In this document: piece by piece, positions 8,260 through 15,702 of the stretch | Layout: every line of letters begins with the position of its first letter | How positions within the stretch are numbered: the stretch's first letter is position 1 | Assembly (NCBI RefSeq): GCF_039830095.1 | Contig: NZ_CP142435.1 | Location: forward strand, 558,001 to 622,000 | DNA from: Dolosigranulum savutiense | GTDB taxonomy: Bacteria; Bacillota; Bacilli; Lactobacillales; Carnobacteriaceae_A | Reading direction: 5' to 3' | Length of the DNA: 64,000 nt | Position numbers and translations under genes: made by a program | Notes under the pieces: generated by a model | What the model saw: only the letters and a program-made list of their open reading frames with translations | The model's database searches: none | What the model was told of the DNA's origin: nothing

Positions 8260-8868
8260 CTACAATGATTCCCAATCGAAGTTTTCAGCATCTTTTTTGT
8301 TTGATGAATAGGCATGTGTTAATTTTTCCATAATCTCGATAAAGACGAGGAAATCTGCAAAGAGTTCATCCAATTTTTCAACTTTTTCCTCATCGATTAA
8401 CTGATTCTCTTCATCGAATGCTTCAAGTGAGTGTCCTAATAAGAACTCAGAACTTGGCATAATACGTGCTTTCAATTCTGGTGCATCTAAGATCTGACGT
8501 AAGTGTTGTTGTGCGCGTGATGATCCTAATGTCCCATAAGACGCTCCCGTAATCATAACCGGTTTATCCACAAATGGATAAATACCGTAAGATAACCAAG
8601 CCAATGCATTATTTAACGCAGCAGTAATCGAGTGATCATATTCTGGTGTACTAATAATAACACCATCTGCTTTTTCAATTTTTTCTGCCACATCTTTCAC
8701 AATCTTAGGTAAATCTTTTTCGTCAGGTTTGTTGAACATTGGGAAATCCTTAATTTCAACCAATTCAATCTTAGCTTTTTCTTTGAAGTGCTCCTTCATG
8801 AACTGCAATAATTGACGGTTGGTTGACTGATCAGAATTCGTTCCCACTAATCCGATTAATTGTTTCAT
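8260..8868 (-). CDS. NAD(P)H-dependent FMN reductase
   Basis: A 202-aa single-domain protein of the NADPH-dependent FMN reductase family (flavodoxin fold), cytoplasmic. GLVGTNSDQSTNRQLL is the FMN-phosphate loop and STPEYDHSITAALNNALAWLSYG the family signature. It closely resembles residues 1-185 of the larger neighbour 12 bp downstream but lacks the PAS-like domain and the D-x-x-S-G-A-S tail, ending ENFDWESL. The start at 8868 is chosen because GAGGG lies seven bases upstream; the ATG at 8886 touches its GAGG. The two reductases may form mixed dimers, with this one as the untailed partner (inference). Confidence 0.9.
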   Translation of the reverse strand: MKQLIGLVGTNSDQSTNRQLLQFMKEHFKEKAKIELVEIKDFPMFNKPDEKDLPKIVKDVAEKIEKADGVIISTPEYDHSITAALNNALAWLSYGIYPFVDKPVMITGASYGTLGSSRAQQHLRQILDAPELKARIMPSSEFLLGHSLEAFDEENQLIDEEKVEKLDELFADFLVFIEIMEKLTHAYSSNKKDAENFDWESL

Positions 8869-8943
8869 TTTTTTACCCTCTTTCATCCTCTATACTATTA
8901 TACTATAAACTCATTATATCAAACATTATCTAAAGTTGCATCT

Positions 8944-9885
8944 TTATAAAAATGCATCAATCCGTGACTTAATTCCCGATGTATACGCAATATTATGTTG
9001 CTGGTCAATGACGATAGCTTCGATCCGATCTAGTGCCTCTACTTGTTGCAAAATAGTTGCTTTATCATGACCGAATAGACGTGTCGTCCAAATCTCACCT
9101 TCCAATGAAGTTGGCGAAATAATGGTAATACTTGCTAAATCAGTAGCAATCGGCCGCCCCGTCTCCGCATCAAATACGTGATGAAATTCACGTCCATCAG
9201 CAGCAATAAGTCGTCGCTCATAAATCCCCGATGTCACCACTGAACAAGCCGGCAACTTCAGAATCATACAATTCTGTCCCCGTGGCTTATCTGGATGCTG
9301 AATGCCGACACGCCACAAATTATCAGGATGATGATGTGCCTTTCCTGATAAAAGTAAATTGCCCCCTAAATTAATAAAAGCTGTTCGCGGAGCAAAGGAT
9401 TGAATATCCGCCATAATTTTATCAGCAATATAGCCTTTTGCCAATGCACCTAGGTCAATTTCCATCTTCGGTTGTGCTAATTTTACAGCGTGCATTGATG
9501 CATCAAGCTCGACTTGATGCACATCGATTCGCTTCATCACTTGCTCAATAGCCTGATTACTAGGCACATTAGCATCACTGAAGCCAATTCGCCATAATTT
9601 TACTAAAGGACCAATTGCAATATTCAAAAAACTATCATCTGGCAAACTGTGTTGCTTACCTATTTGAATCAATTCGAATAATTCTGGATGGACTTTCACC
9701 GCTTCTCGGCCAGCTGCCTGATTAACTTGGGCCAACTCGGATCTATCATCATTCGCACTAAAGCGGTGATTATATAGCTCCAGCAATTCCTTCATGCGTT
9801 CAATAATACGTCCGGCTTGCCATCCTTCTGCCATCAAATGAATGGTCGTTCCCATCATTCGCACAGAATCTGTTTCTTTGAACAC
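8944..9885 (-). CDS. apbE: FAD:protein FMN transferase
   Basis: A 313-aa ApbE family enzyme, which takes FMN from FAD and joins it to a Ser/Thr of acceptor proteins in a Mg2+-dependent reaction. Motifs seen: MEIDLGALAKGYIADKI (about residues 140-156), NLGGNLLLSG, TSGIYER, and HHVFDAETGRPI. There is no signal peptide or lipobox, unlike many ApbE proteins, so it should act in the cytoplasm. One oddity: the late metal-site motif usually reads like DALxTALF, and here it is GEIWTTRLF (Glu near residue 264 in place of Asp). The start is GTG at 9885 with AAGGTGG upstream. The likely target in this window is the four-motif tail of the FMN reductase in the same cluster. Confidence 0.92.
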   Translation of the reverse strand: MFKETDSVRMMGTTIHLMAEGWQAGRIIERMKELLELYNHRFSANDDRSELAQVNQAAGREAVKVHPELFELIQIGKQHSLPDDSFLNIAIGPLVKLWRIGFSDANVPSNQAIEQVMKRIDVHQVELDASMHAVKLAQPKMEIDLGALAKGYIADKIMADIQSFAPRTAFINLGGNLLLSGKAHHHPDNLWRVGIQHPDKPRGQNCMILKLPACSVVTSGIYERRLIAADGREFHHVFDAETGRPIATDLASITIISPTSLEGEIWTTRLFGHDKATILQQVEALDRIEAIVIDQQHNIAYTSGIKSRIDAFL

Positions 9886-10189
9886 CGCATCACCACCTTC
9901 ATAATCATTCTACACTTTGAATTTTACCAATTATTCCAAGCAAGGTCAATATTTTTCTATATATATTGATGATATTTCCACCAACATAAGGTTTACGACT
10001 AATTCCACACCCTATTTTTTAGCACGTATTTATCGTATTTAAAGCAAAATTTTTCATTCGCTAAAACGTACGAAGCAACATCCTCATACACATTAAAAAA
10101 TCCTTCCAAAGTACAAGCTGATGCCGATACACTAGAAGGATTTTCATGTAAGTTATTTAGTCGGTCTATCTTACCATCTTACGAAAAAG
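9886..10189 (-). terminator. Intergenic region with a terminator for the MacAB-like operon
   Basis: About 300 bp without a gene. At 10097-10144 AAAATCCTTC pairs with GAAGGATTTT around a 28-nt loop that can fold further; on the minus strand a run of six T follows, so it ends the permease gene at 10190. The remainder (9900-10090) is AT-rich and should hold the apbE promoter, but I see no convincing -35/-10 pair. Confidence 0.7.
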
Positions 10190-11425
10190 TTATCGCAAGA
10201 TTTCAATTAAGTTCTTATTGGCAGCAGATCGGGCCGGGAAGACACTAAAGACAATTCCAATTAACGTGGAGACTCCGATCGTCCCGACAACCATGATTGG
10301 CGTCAAACCTATGCCGAATGGTAGGAATGTACTGACCCCATAAGCGATAGCAAGTCCCAGCACGAATCCGAATATCCCACCAATTACCGTAATTAAGATC
10401 CCTTCCAACAAGAATTGAAGTTGAATTGCTTGCTTCGTGGATCCAAGTGATCGCCGAATTCCGATTTCACGAATACGCTCTGATACGGAGATATACATCA
10501 TATTCATAACTCCAACTCCGGCAATGAACAGAGAAATTCCCGCTACACTGGATACAAAGTAAGTGGTTGTCTGCAATTGCTTACCGATCTCACGCATAAT
10601 CTCACTATTATCAATAAATGAGTAGGTTCCATATTTAGCCCCTGATCCGAATTCATCCAGAGCAGATTTAACCCGTTCAGAAACTTTTTTCGGATCCCGA
10701 CCCGGTTCGATATAAACCGTAATCCCAAATCGTGGCATTTCTTCTTTAAAGAGTTGTTCATATGTTCGAGCCGGAATAATGGCATTGCCCGGCGGTGTCT
10801 CCAATTCTTCGCCCGGCGTTGCGAATACATTACTCCCAAACGAGCTATCTCCTTCACGGGCCATCACACCAATGATAGTAAAGGAATAGTTATTAATTTT
10901 TACTCCCTTATTTAAAGCATTCTCTTCTGTTCCATACATCTTGCGTGCTAACTCATCATCAATCACGGCGTAAGGTAAGAATGTTTTTTGTTCATCTAGC
11001 GTCAACATCCGCCCAGCCACCATGGTTCGATCATAATTTTTGGCGGCAACATCCACAGCTAGCGATTCGGAATGTTCACGTGCTTTAATCTCATAATACG
11101 GCTGATTATCTGCTTCATATTGACTTTCAGCGGCCTCACTAACCCCGTCGATCTCATTTAATTTCTCCAATGTCTCATCCGAAAACGGCGAGAAGTTCGG
11201 TACATCAACTTCCGATGTCATTTCATAGAAGAAGTCAACGTTCTGACGACCTTGCTCATCTTTAGTCAATGTTTCAACACTGTGGCGACTATAGCCATTT
11301 CCCAAACTCATAATTGTAATAACCGACGCGATACCGATAATAATTCCTAGCATCGTCAGAAACGTTCGCCGGGCATTCTTTTTCAGTGAGTACAGCGATG
11401 ATCTTAAAATTACACTAAATTTCAC
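10190..11425 (-). CDS. MacB-type ABC transporter permease (FtsX/MacB core)
   Basis: A 411-aa permease with four membrane segments. The N-terminal segment follows SLYSLKKNARRTFLTMLGIIIGIASVITIMSLG, the hallmark start of MacB permeases. A large extracytoplasmic domain (about residues 50-280) follows, then three C-terminal helices (AGISLFIAGVGVMNMMYISVSERIREIGIRRSLGS). Overlaps the ATPase stop by 4 bp. Such proteins act as mechanotransmission exporters of peptides, lipids or drugs together with a periplasm-type adaptor, here the MacA-like lipoprotein encoded two genes upstream. Substrate not predictable. Confidence 0.92.
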   Translation of the reverse strand: MKFSVILRSSLYSLKKNARRTFLTMLGIIIGIASVITIMSLGNGYSRHSVETLTKDEQGRQNVDFFYEMTSEVDVPNFSPFSDETLEKLNEIDGVSEAAESQYEADNQPYYEIKAREHSESLAVDVAAKNYDRTMVAGRMLTLDEQKTFLPYAVIDDELARKMYGTEENALNKGVKINNYSFTIIGVMAREGDSSFGSNVFATPGEELETPPGNAIIPARTYEQLFKEEMPRFGITVYIEPGRDPKKVSERVKSALDEFGSGAKYGTYSFIDNSEIMREIGKQLQTTTYFVSSVAGISLFIAGVGVMNMMYISVSERIREIGIRRSLGSTKQAIQLQFLLEGILITVIGGIFGFVLGLAIAYGVSTFLPFGIGLTPIMVVGTIGVSTLIGIVFSVFPARSAANKNLIEILR

Positions 11426-12270
11426 GATTTATCGCCTCCTGACTTCTTCCCTCGTTTAAAGAAGCGGCGTGCAACCCGTGAACGTTGTCGGGATGCTTCA
11501 ACCTTATCTTCCGGAACAGTCTGCATTGATTGTTCTTCAGATTCAAAGTAAACCGGCTGATACTTTTCTTTCCCACGAAGGTAGGTTTCATCATCGATCA
11601 ATGTATTGGTTACAACATGGCCATCCACGACTCGAATACGACGGTTCGTATAATCTTCCAATGTCGGATCATGGGTAACCATTACAATCGTCACGCCATC
11701 TTCACGGTTTAATCGCTCGAGTGTTGTCATAATCATACGACTGGTCTTTGTATCCAAGGCTCCTGTTGGCTCATCGGCAATGATAAAACGAGGCTCATTC
11801 ACCAAGGCACGAGCAATAGCAACACGCTGTTTTTGTCCCCCAGATAATTCTTTCGGCGTACTCTTCAATTTATTTCCTAAGCCTACACGTTCTAAAGATT
11901 TTTTCACTTTTTCATGTGTCTCAGCAACAGAATAACCATTATAGAGTAACGGCAACTGGACATTATCCTCGATACTAATCGAATCAATTAAGTTGAAAGA
12001 CTGGTAGACAAACCCAACCATCTCATTGCGCAATTTTGAAATTTGATTATCATTACGGCTAACTGTTGACTCTCCATCAAAGATATATTCCCCTTCATAA
12101 TCAGCATCTAAGAAGCCTAACACATTCACTAGAGTGGACTTCCCAGACCCAGACGGCCCCATAATTGAGACAAATTCACCTTGCTCGATATTTAAAGAGA
12201 CTTCATTCAACACTTGATGACGGTTCGGTCCTTGCTGATAAAATTTACTCACACGTTTTAATTCAATCAT
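11422..12270 (-). CDS. MacB-type ABC transporter ATP-binding protein
   Basis: A 282-aa ATPase. Walker A GPSGSGKSTLVNVLGFLD, signature LSGGQKQRVAIARAL, Walker B FIIADEPTGALD, switch MVTHDP. The family core ends near residue 225; the last ~55 residues (EEQSMQTVPEDKVEASRQRSRVARRFFKRGKK) are a basic extension of unknown role. Begins four bases after the adaptor stop and overlaps the permease start, so the three genes are co-transcribed. Confidence 0.93.
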   Translation of the reverse strand: MIELKRVSKFYQQGPNRHQVLNEVSLNIEQGEFVSIMGPSGSGKSTLVNVLGFLDADYEGEYIFDGESTVSRNDNQISKLRNEMVGFVYQSFNLIDSISIEDNVQLPLLYNGYSVAETHEKVKKSLERVGLGNKLKSTPKELSGGQKQRVAIARALVNEPRFIIADEPTGALDTKTSRMIMTTLERLNREDGVTIVMVTHDPTLEDYTNRRIRVVDGHVVTNTLIDDETYLRGKEKYQPVYFESEEQSMQTVPEDKVEASRQRSRVARRFFKRGKKSGGDKS

Positions 12271-12273
12271 GGC

Positions 12274-13785
12274 TTACTCCCCTTCACTTTGAGGTTTAAG
12301 ATCCATATCTTTTACGTCAGCATCATCAGCAGGGTTTTCAACTGTTTCTGCATTAGCCGGGGCATCATCAGCTGCATCTTTATCTTTTTTGTCTTTATCC
12401 TCTTTGTTATCCGTATCGCTTGCTTCGACATCTTTGTCTGCATTTTCTGCACCTTCTGCATCTTTAGCAGCTGGATCAGCCATGAAATCTTCATCTGTTT
12501 CCATACGGTTTTCTCCGGCAAGTTTGACGGGGTCGCCATCTTTCAAGCCCGTTGGATCTTGGATAACTTCATCCCCTTCTGATAGACCTTTTGTAATCAC
12601 TTCTTGAATACCAATTTTTTCCATCTTCACTTTTGTTTTCTTCGCAACACCATCAACATACTTGAAGACATATTTTTCACCATTCATCTCAAGAATAGAT
12701 TCAGGTGGTAAGACGAATCCTTTTCTCGGGATAGAGATTTGTGTACTGAAGCCAATTTGAACATCTTCTTCTGGTTCTACCATGAAGCCAAACTTTGCAG
12801 CTTGTGATTCTGATTGGCTTGGTGATACATCATCGCCACCACTATCTTTTCCACCAGCACCACCGGAAGCCCCACTACCGCCATGTTGTGATGAACTACT
12901 TTGTGGCAAGCGGTCGTACGATGTAATTTTCCCTTTAATCGTACGGTCTTCTGCGTTAATATACATATCAACTTCTAAGTCATTTTCTAATAAATGGTAG
13001 TTGTACTCATCAACTGTTCCATTCACGACTAACCCTTGACCAATGATACGAACGAGCGGCACTGAACCGTCATCGCGACCACGTTCATCGATATAGACCT
13101 GTCCCGCATAGTCCGCTTTAATAGTTGGATTTTTCTTCTCTTGAGCACGAAGTAATTTAATCTCAACCTCTTTAATTTGCGCATTCACTTGACGAATAGA
13201 GGCTTTAATCGAATCCGCATCATTCCCACCTGAATCAGGTGTTTGTGCGCCGCCACCTTGGTTATTGGCTTGATCACTTGAATTGGTCGTGTTAGTTCGT
13301 GCACCGTAATCTACACCAATTGGATCGGTAACGACATAGCGACCTTGTGCGTAAGACCAGACAATACGATCTCCCACCATGTTATACGTCCCACCTGTCA
13401 AGCGTGACAGGTCAGCGATTAAAGCTTCACGCTGGTTATATAGATTGGTCTGCTCGCGGTTCAAATCTTCCAGCTCATGATCATCTTCCTTGGCTGCATA
13501 TGTAAATAAAGCATCGCCTTTTTGAACTTGTTGACCGTCTGAGACATGTACTTGCGAAATATTCCCAATATCTGAACTGTAGAAATATCCCTTATCGATT
13601 CTAGAAGCAACTACTCCATCAACTGTTGCTGGTTCTTCAGGACGGACAACCACCGTATTATATGTTAATTCATCGGACTCTTCCGTTTGGTCATTTCCTC
13701 CGAACGCCTGACACCCAGCCAATGTCAGCGTACTGACCACCGCCATACTCCCTACTATTTTCTTCACACTCAACCAATTTTTCAT
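12274..13785 (-). CDS. MacA-like membrane-fusion adaptor, probable lipoprotein
   Basis: A 503-aa HlyD/MacA-family subunit. The signal peptide ends with lipobox LTLAGC (Cys about residue 24). It has the barrel-sandwich/lipoyl halves (YFYSSDIGNISQVHVSDGQQVQKGDALFTY and later TIKADYAGQVYID), a coiled coil between (LEDLNREQTNLYNQREALIADL, IRQVNAQIKEVEIKLLRAQEKK), and two Gly/Ser-rich inserts (near residues 180 and 300). The final ~75 residues are strongly acidic (KEDKDKKDKDAADDAP), a likely wall-facing tail. The start at 13785 has AGAAGGGGAAT upstream; the longer frame to 13878 would place 31 residues before the signal peptide and overlap the promoter. Confidence 0.9.
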   Translation of the reverse strand: MKNWLSVKKIVGSMAVVSTLTLAGCQAFGGNDQTEESDELTYNTVVVRPEEPATVDGVVASRIDKGYFYSSDIGNISQVHVSDGQQVQKGDALFTYAAKEDDHELEDLNREQTNLYNQREALIADLSRLTGGTYNMVGDRIVWSYAQGRYVVTDPIGVDYGARTNTTNSSDQANNQGGGAQTPDSGGNDADSIKASIRQVNAQIKEVEIKLLRAQEKKNPTIKADYAGQVYIDERGRDDGSVPLVRIIGQGLVVNGTVDEYNYHLLENDLEVDMYINAEDRTIKGKITSYDRLPQSSSSQHGGSGASGGAGGKDSGGDDVSPSQSESQAAKFGFMVEPEEDVQIGFSTQISIPRKGFVLPPESILEMNGEKYVFKYVDGVAKKTKVKMEKIGIQEVITKGLSEGDEVIQDPTGLKDGDPVKLAGENRMETDEDFMADPAAKDAEGAENADKDVEASDTDNKEDKDKKDKDAADDAPANAETVENPADDADVKDMDLKPQSEGE

Positions 13786-13855
13786 CGCTATTCCCCTTCT
13801 ATCTATACTAATCATTCTAATATTCCCGCACTCTTTTGTGAGTGACATCACACCA

Positions 13856-13884
13856 ATTGTACGGTAAAAGCAACTCATTGTCTA
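13856..13884 (-). promoter_or_regulatory. Promoter of the MacAB-like operon
   Basis: On the minus strand TAGACA (13884-13879), 17 bases, then TACAAT (13861-13856). It lies about 70 bp upstream of the chosen adaptor start, and it contradicts the longer reading frame to 13878. Confidence 0.7.
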
Positions 13885-14051
13885 CCGAATTTCTTTGATA
13901 TTTTTATGAATTTAGTTATACTCATTCGTTATTTACTTATTATGTGATAACTAATGGTCAATTTCATAACGTTTCATTTCATGTTATCAATTGCAAAAAA
14001 TCAATAAATCGAAGCAAACAAGCCACATTGTGTTACATTATTTATCATCTG

Positions 14052-14082
14052 ACTGCTAGTTAAATTACTAGTTACTAGCAGT
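14052..14082. repeat. 9-bp inverted repeat in the 13.8-14.2 kb intergenic region
   Basis: ACTGCTAGT (14052-14060) and ACTAGCAGT (14074-14082) are perfect inverted copies, with a further CTAGTT between. No gene ends here on the plus strand, so it is more likely a protein-binding site or a remnant than a terminator. The rest of this ~320-bp gap is AT-rich with no gene visible. Confidence 0.5.
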
Positions 14083-14154
14083 TTCTTAATTTCAATCTGT
14101 ATTTTTATATATGCAGATATTTTTTAAAAATAAATAAAAAAACTTTTAAAAAGC

Positions 14155-14185
14155 ACTTGACGTAAACAAGTGTTTACGGTATAAT
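14155..14185 (+). promoter_or_regulatory. Promoter with embedded operator for the mini-HTH gene
   Basis: TTGACG (14157-14162), 17 bases, TATAAT (14180-14185). The spacer is almost filled by the perfect palindrome CGTAAACAAGTGTTTACG (14161-14178; 8-bp arms). A second, overlapping inverted repeat is CACTTG (14155-14160) with CAAGTG (14167-14172). A repressor bound here would block RNA polymerase directly. Confidence 0.85.
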
Positions 14186-14208
14186 GTAGTTAGAAAGGGA
14201 GAAAAAAT

Positions 14209-14433
14209 ATGATTATTAACTTAAAACAGATCTACGACTTGATTAACAATGAAGAAATATCAGCTTATCAAATAGGGGAAGCGACTAGCGTATCGCGCCA
14301 AGCCATCGCAGCTGTAAGACGCGGAGATAGAGATTTAGAAAATTTCCAATTAAAAACCATTATCGAATTACAAAAATTCATTAACACAGGGGAATCTACC
14401 ATGACAAACACCAGCACAAAAGTTAACTTATAA
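14209..14433 (+). CDS. Small helix-turn-helix protein, probable autorepressor
   Basis: A 74-aa protein. Residues about 15-45 (EISAYQIGEATSVSRQAIAAVRRGDRDLEN) read as an XRE/Cro-like helix-turn-helix: turn at GEATSVS and recognition helix SRQAIAAVRRG. Residues 46-61 (FQLKTIIELQKFINTG) resemble the dimerising helix of mini-XRE proteins. The last 13 residues are polar. AAAGGGAG lies seven bases before the ATG. The promoter directly upstream contains an 18-bp palindrome between -35 and -10, so autoregulation is likely. No other gene follows on the plus strand for 580 bp, so any further target is elsewhere. Confidence 0.8.
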   Translation: MIINLKQIYDLINNEEISAYQIGEATSVSRQAIAAVRRGDRDLENFQLKTIIELQKFINTGESTMTNTSTKVNL

Positions 14434-14533
14434 TTATAAACAAAACTAAGCATATATGACTAGACAAACGCTCACTCAAGCGAGCTATCTTTATTGTTGC
14501 AGCTTCCCTACAAAGCTCTAACTCTTTCTATAC

Positions 14534-14566
14534 AAAAAGGCCCCCGAGAGTATCGGAGAGCCTTTT
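14534..14566 (-). terminator. Terminator downstream of the small lipoprotein gene
   Basis: AAAAGGC...CCGA, loop GAGTA, TCGG...GCCTTTT. T-rich on the minus strand after the stem. It could also stop plus-strand transcription from the mini-HTH gene. Confidence 0.7.
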
Positions 14567-14581
14567 AAGGAAAGCTGACAA

Positions 14582-14815
14582 TTATTGTTTGTCGTCTTTG
14601 TCCATGTCTTTGTCCATGTCCATATCTTTGTCCATGTCACCGTCTTTAACTTCAGCGTCGTCTAATGAAGTACCCTCTTCAGCGCCTTCTTCAGTAATTG
14701 TTGCGTTCTCAGGTGAAACAGTTTCTGTTCCGTTTTCTTTTGTTACCTTGCTACCACACGCTGCTAAAGTACCTGCTGCCAATAAGATTGTTAAAAATTT
14801 TGATGCTTTTTTCAT
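14582..14815 (-). CDS. 77-aa lipoprotein with an Asp/Met/Lys repeat tail
   Basis: Signal peptide MKKASKFLTILLAAGTLAAC with lipobox TLAAC, then an acidic, disordered chain ending in DMDKDMDMDKDMDKDDKQ, written by near-repeats of a 12-bp unit (positions 14585-14640). AGGAG-like site upstream. Nothing enzymatic can be seen. It resembles in style the D/K-rich lipoprotein at 29059-29613. The Met-Asp tail could bind metal ions, but that is speculation. Confidence 0.75.
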   Translation of the reverse strand: MKKASKFLTILLAAGTLAACGSKVTKENGTETVSPENATITEEGAEEGTSLDDAEVKDGDMDKDMDMDKDMDKDDKQ

Positions 14816-15019
14816 CTGTAATTCTCCTATCTCTATTTTTGATAACTATAGTTTAACAAGTAATGCTCTGCGAAGCAATGAACAAACTGCTTTTATTACA
14901 TTACTTTTTTTCGGCGAAATGATGAATATTTTTGGATATAACACCTCTAAGCTACTCATTCTTATTTATTCTCTTTATTTTATTGTATAATGAAGCTAAC
15001 TAGGGAAAAGAGGGATACC

Positions 15020-15340
15020 ATGAAAGAACGAGATTGGAAAAGTTTAGGGATTAATTTACTTATCGTAGCACTTATTATTTATGGGGTACATCTATTAAAT
15101 ATTGTTCATGGCATTGATTTTATTTATCTAGTTTATATTGTTCCTGGTGTCATTGGCATAACCGGACTTGTTCACGGAATCCTGACACCAACGTATGATT
15201 ATCTTTTCGGGATGGGTGTCTCACTCGTCCTACTTATTGCTTGGCTGATTTACTTCCCGCACCAATCGTGGCCCATTATTATCGGTTACATTCTCTGGGG
15301 ATTTATCAGTCATTGGATCGGTTGGCACTTCTCAAAATAA
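15020..15340 (+). CDS. Small integral membrane protein (106 aa)
   Basis: Three membrane segments (SLGINLLIVALIIYGVHLL; FIYLVYIVPGVIGITGLVHGIL; YDYLFGMGVSLVLLIAWLIYF) plus an amphipathic C-terminus ending SHWIGWHFSK. The start at 15020 follows AGAGGGATACC; the in-frame ATG at 14990 has no ribosome site. Single gene with its own terminator. No family recognised. Confidence 0.75.
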   Translation: MKERDWKSLGINLLIVALIIYGVHLLNIVHGIDFIYLVYIVPGVIGITGLVHGILTPTYDYLFGMGVSLVLLIAWLIYFPHQSWPIIIGYILWGFISHWIGWHFSK

Positions 15341-15350
15341 GCTCATAACG

Positions 15351-15393
15351 AAAGAAAGCTCTGCAGTCTCAAATAACTGTAGAGCTTTCTTTA
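15351..15393. terminator. Bidirectional terminator between convergent small membrane-protein genes
   Basis: AAAGAAAGCTCTGCAGT pairs with ACTGTAGAGCTTTCTTT across eight bases (one G:T). A/T runs on both sides let it serve the plus gene ending at 15340 and the minus gene ending at 15403. Confidence 0.85.
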
Positions 15394-15402
15394 TGCAATT
15401 GA

Positions 15403-15543
15403 TTAGCGACGCCCGCGAATAAGATCCACAACGAATGAAATAATAGCCAATACTAAGACAAAGTGAATAAATCCTGCCGCAATATTCAACACCAGTCCAC
15501 CAATCCAAATAACTAATAAAATAAGTGCTAATGTTTTTAACAT
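15403..15543 (-). CDS. 46-aa lmo0937-family membrane protein
   Basis: Tiny protein MLKTLALILLVIWIGG... ending VVDLIRGRR: two membrane helices joined by a Gly-containing turn and a basic tail. This is the layout of the lmo0937 (DUF5670) small membrane proteins of Firmicutes, function unknown. GGAGGGG lies six bases before the ATG at 15543. Confidence 0.8.
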   Translation of the reverse strand: MLKTLALILLVIWIGGLVLNIAAGFIHFVLVLAIISFVVDLIRGRR

Positions 15544-15702
15544 ACTAACCCCTCCTATCTCTATACAAGCATTATAACACGAAAAAAAGGATATTAGATA
15601 ATCAAATTATATTCTGAAGAACTCAATAAACAATACATTAACACAAATCCCTACTATCCTGATAGACAGCAGGGATATACTATTTATTCAAGCCACTGTA
15701 AG

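Noticed and set aside
14585-14640. CRISPR-like or satellite repeat
   Set aside because: The near-repeats of CATGTCTTTGTC are codons of the Asp-Met-Asp-Lys tail of the small lipoprotein; no spacers.
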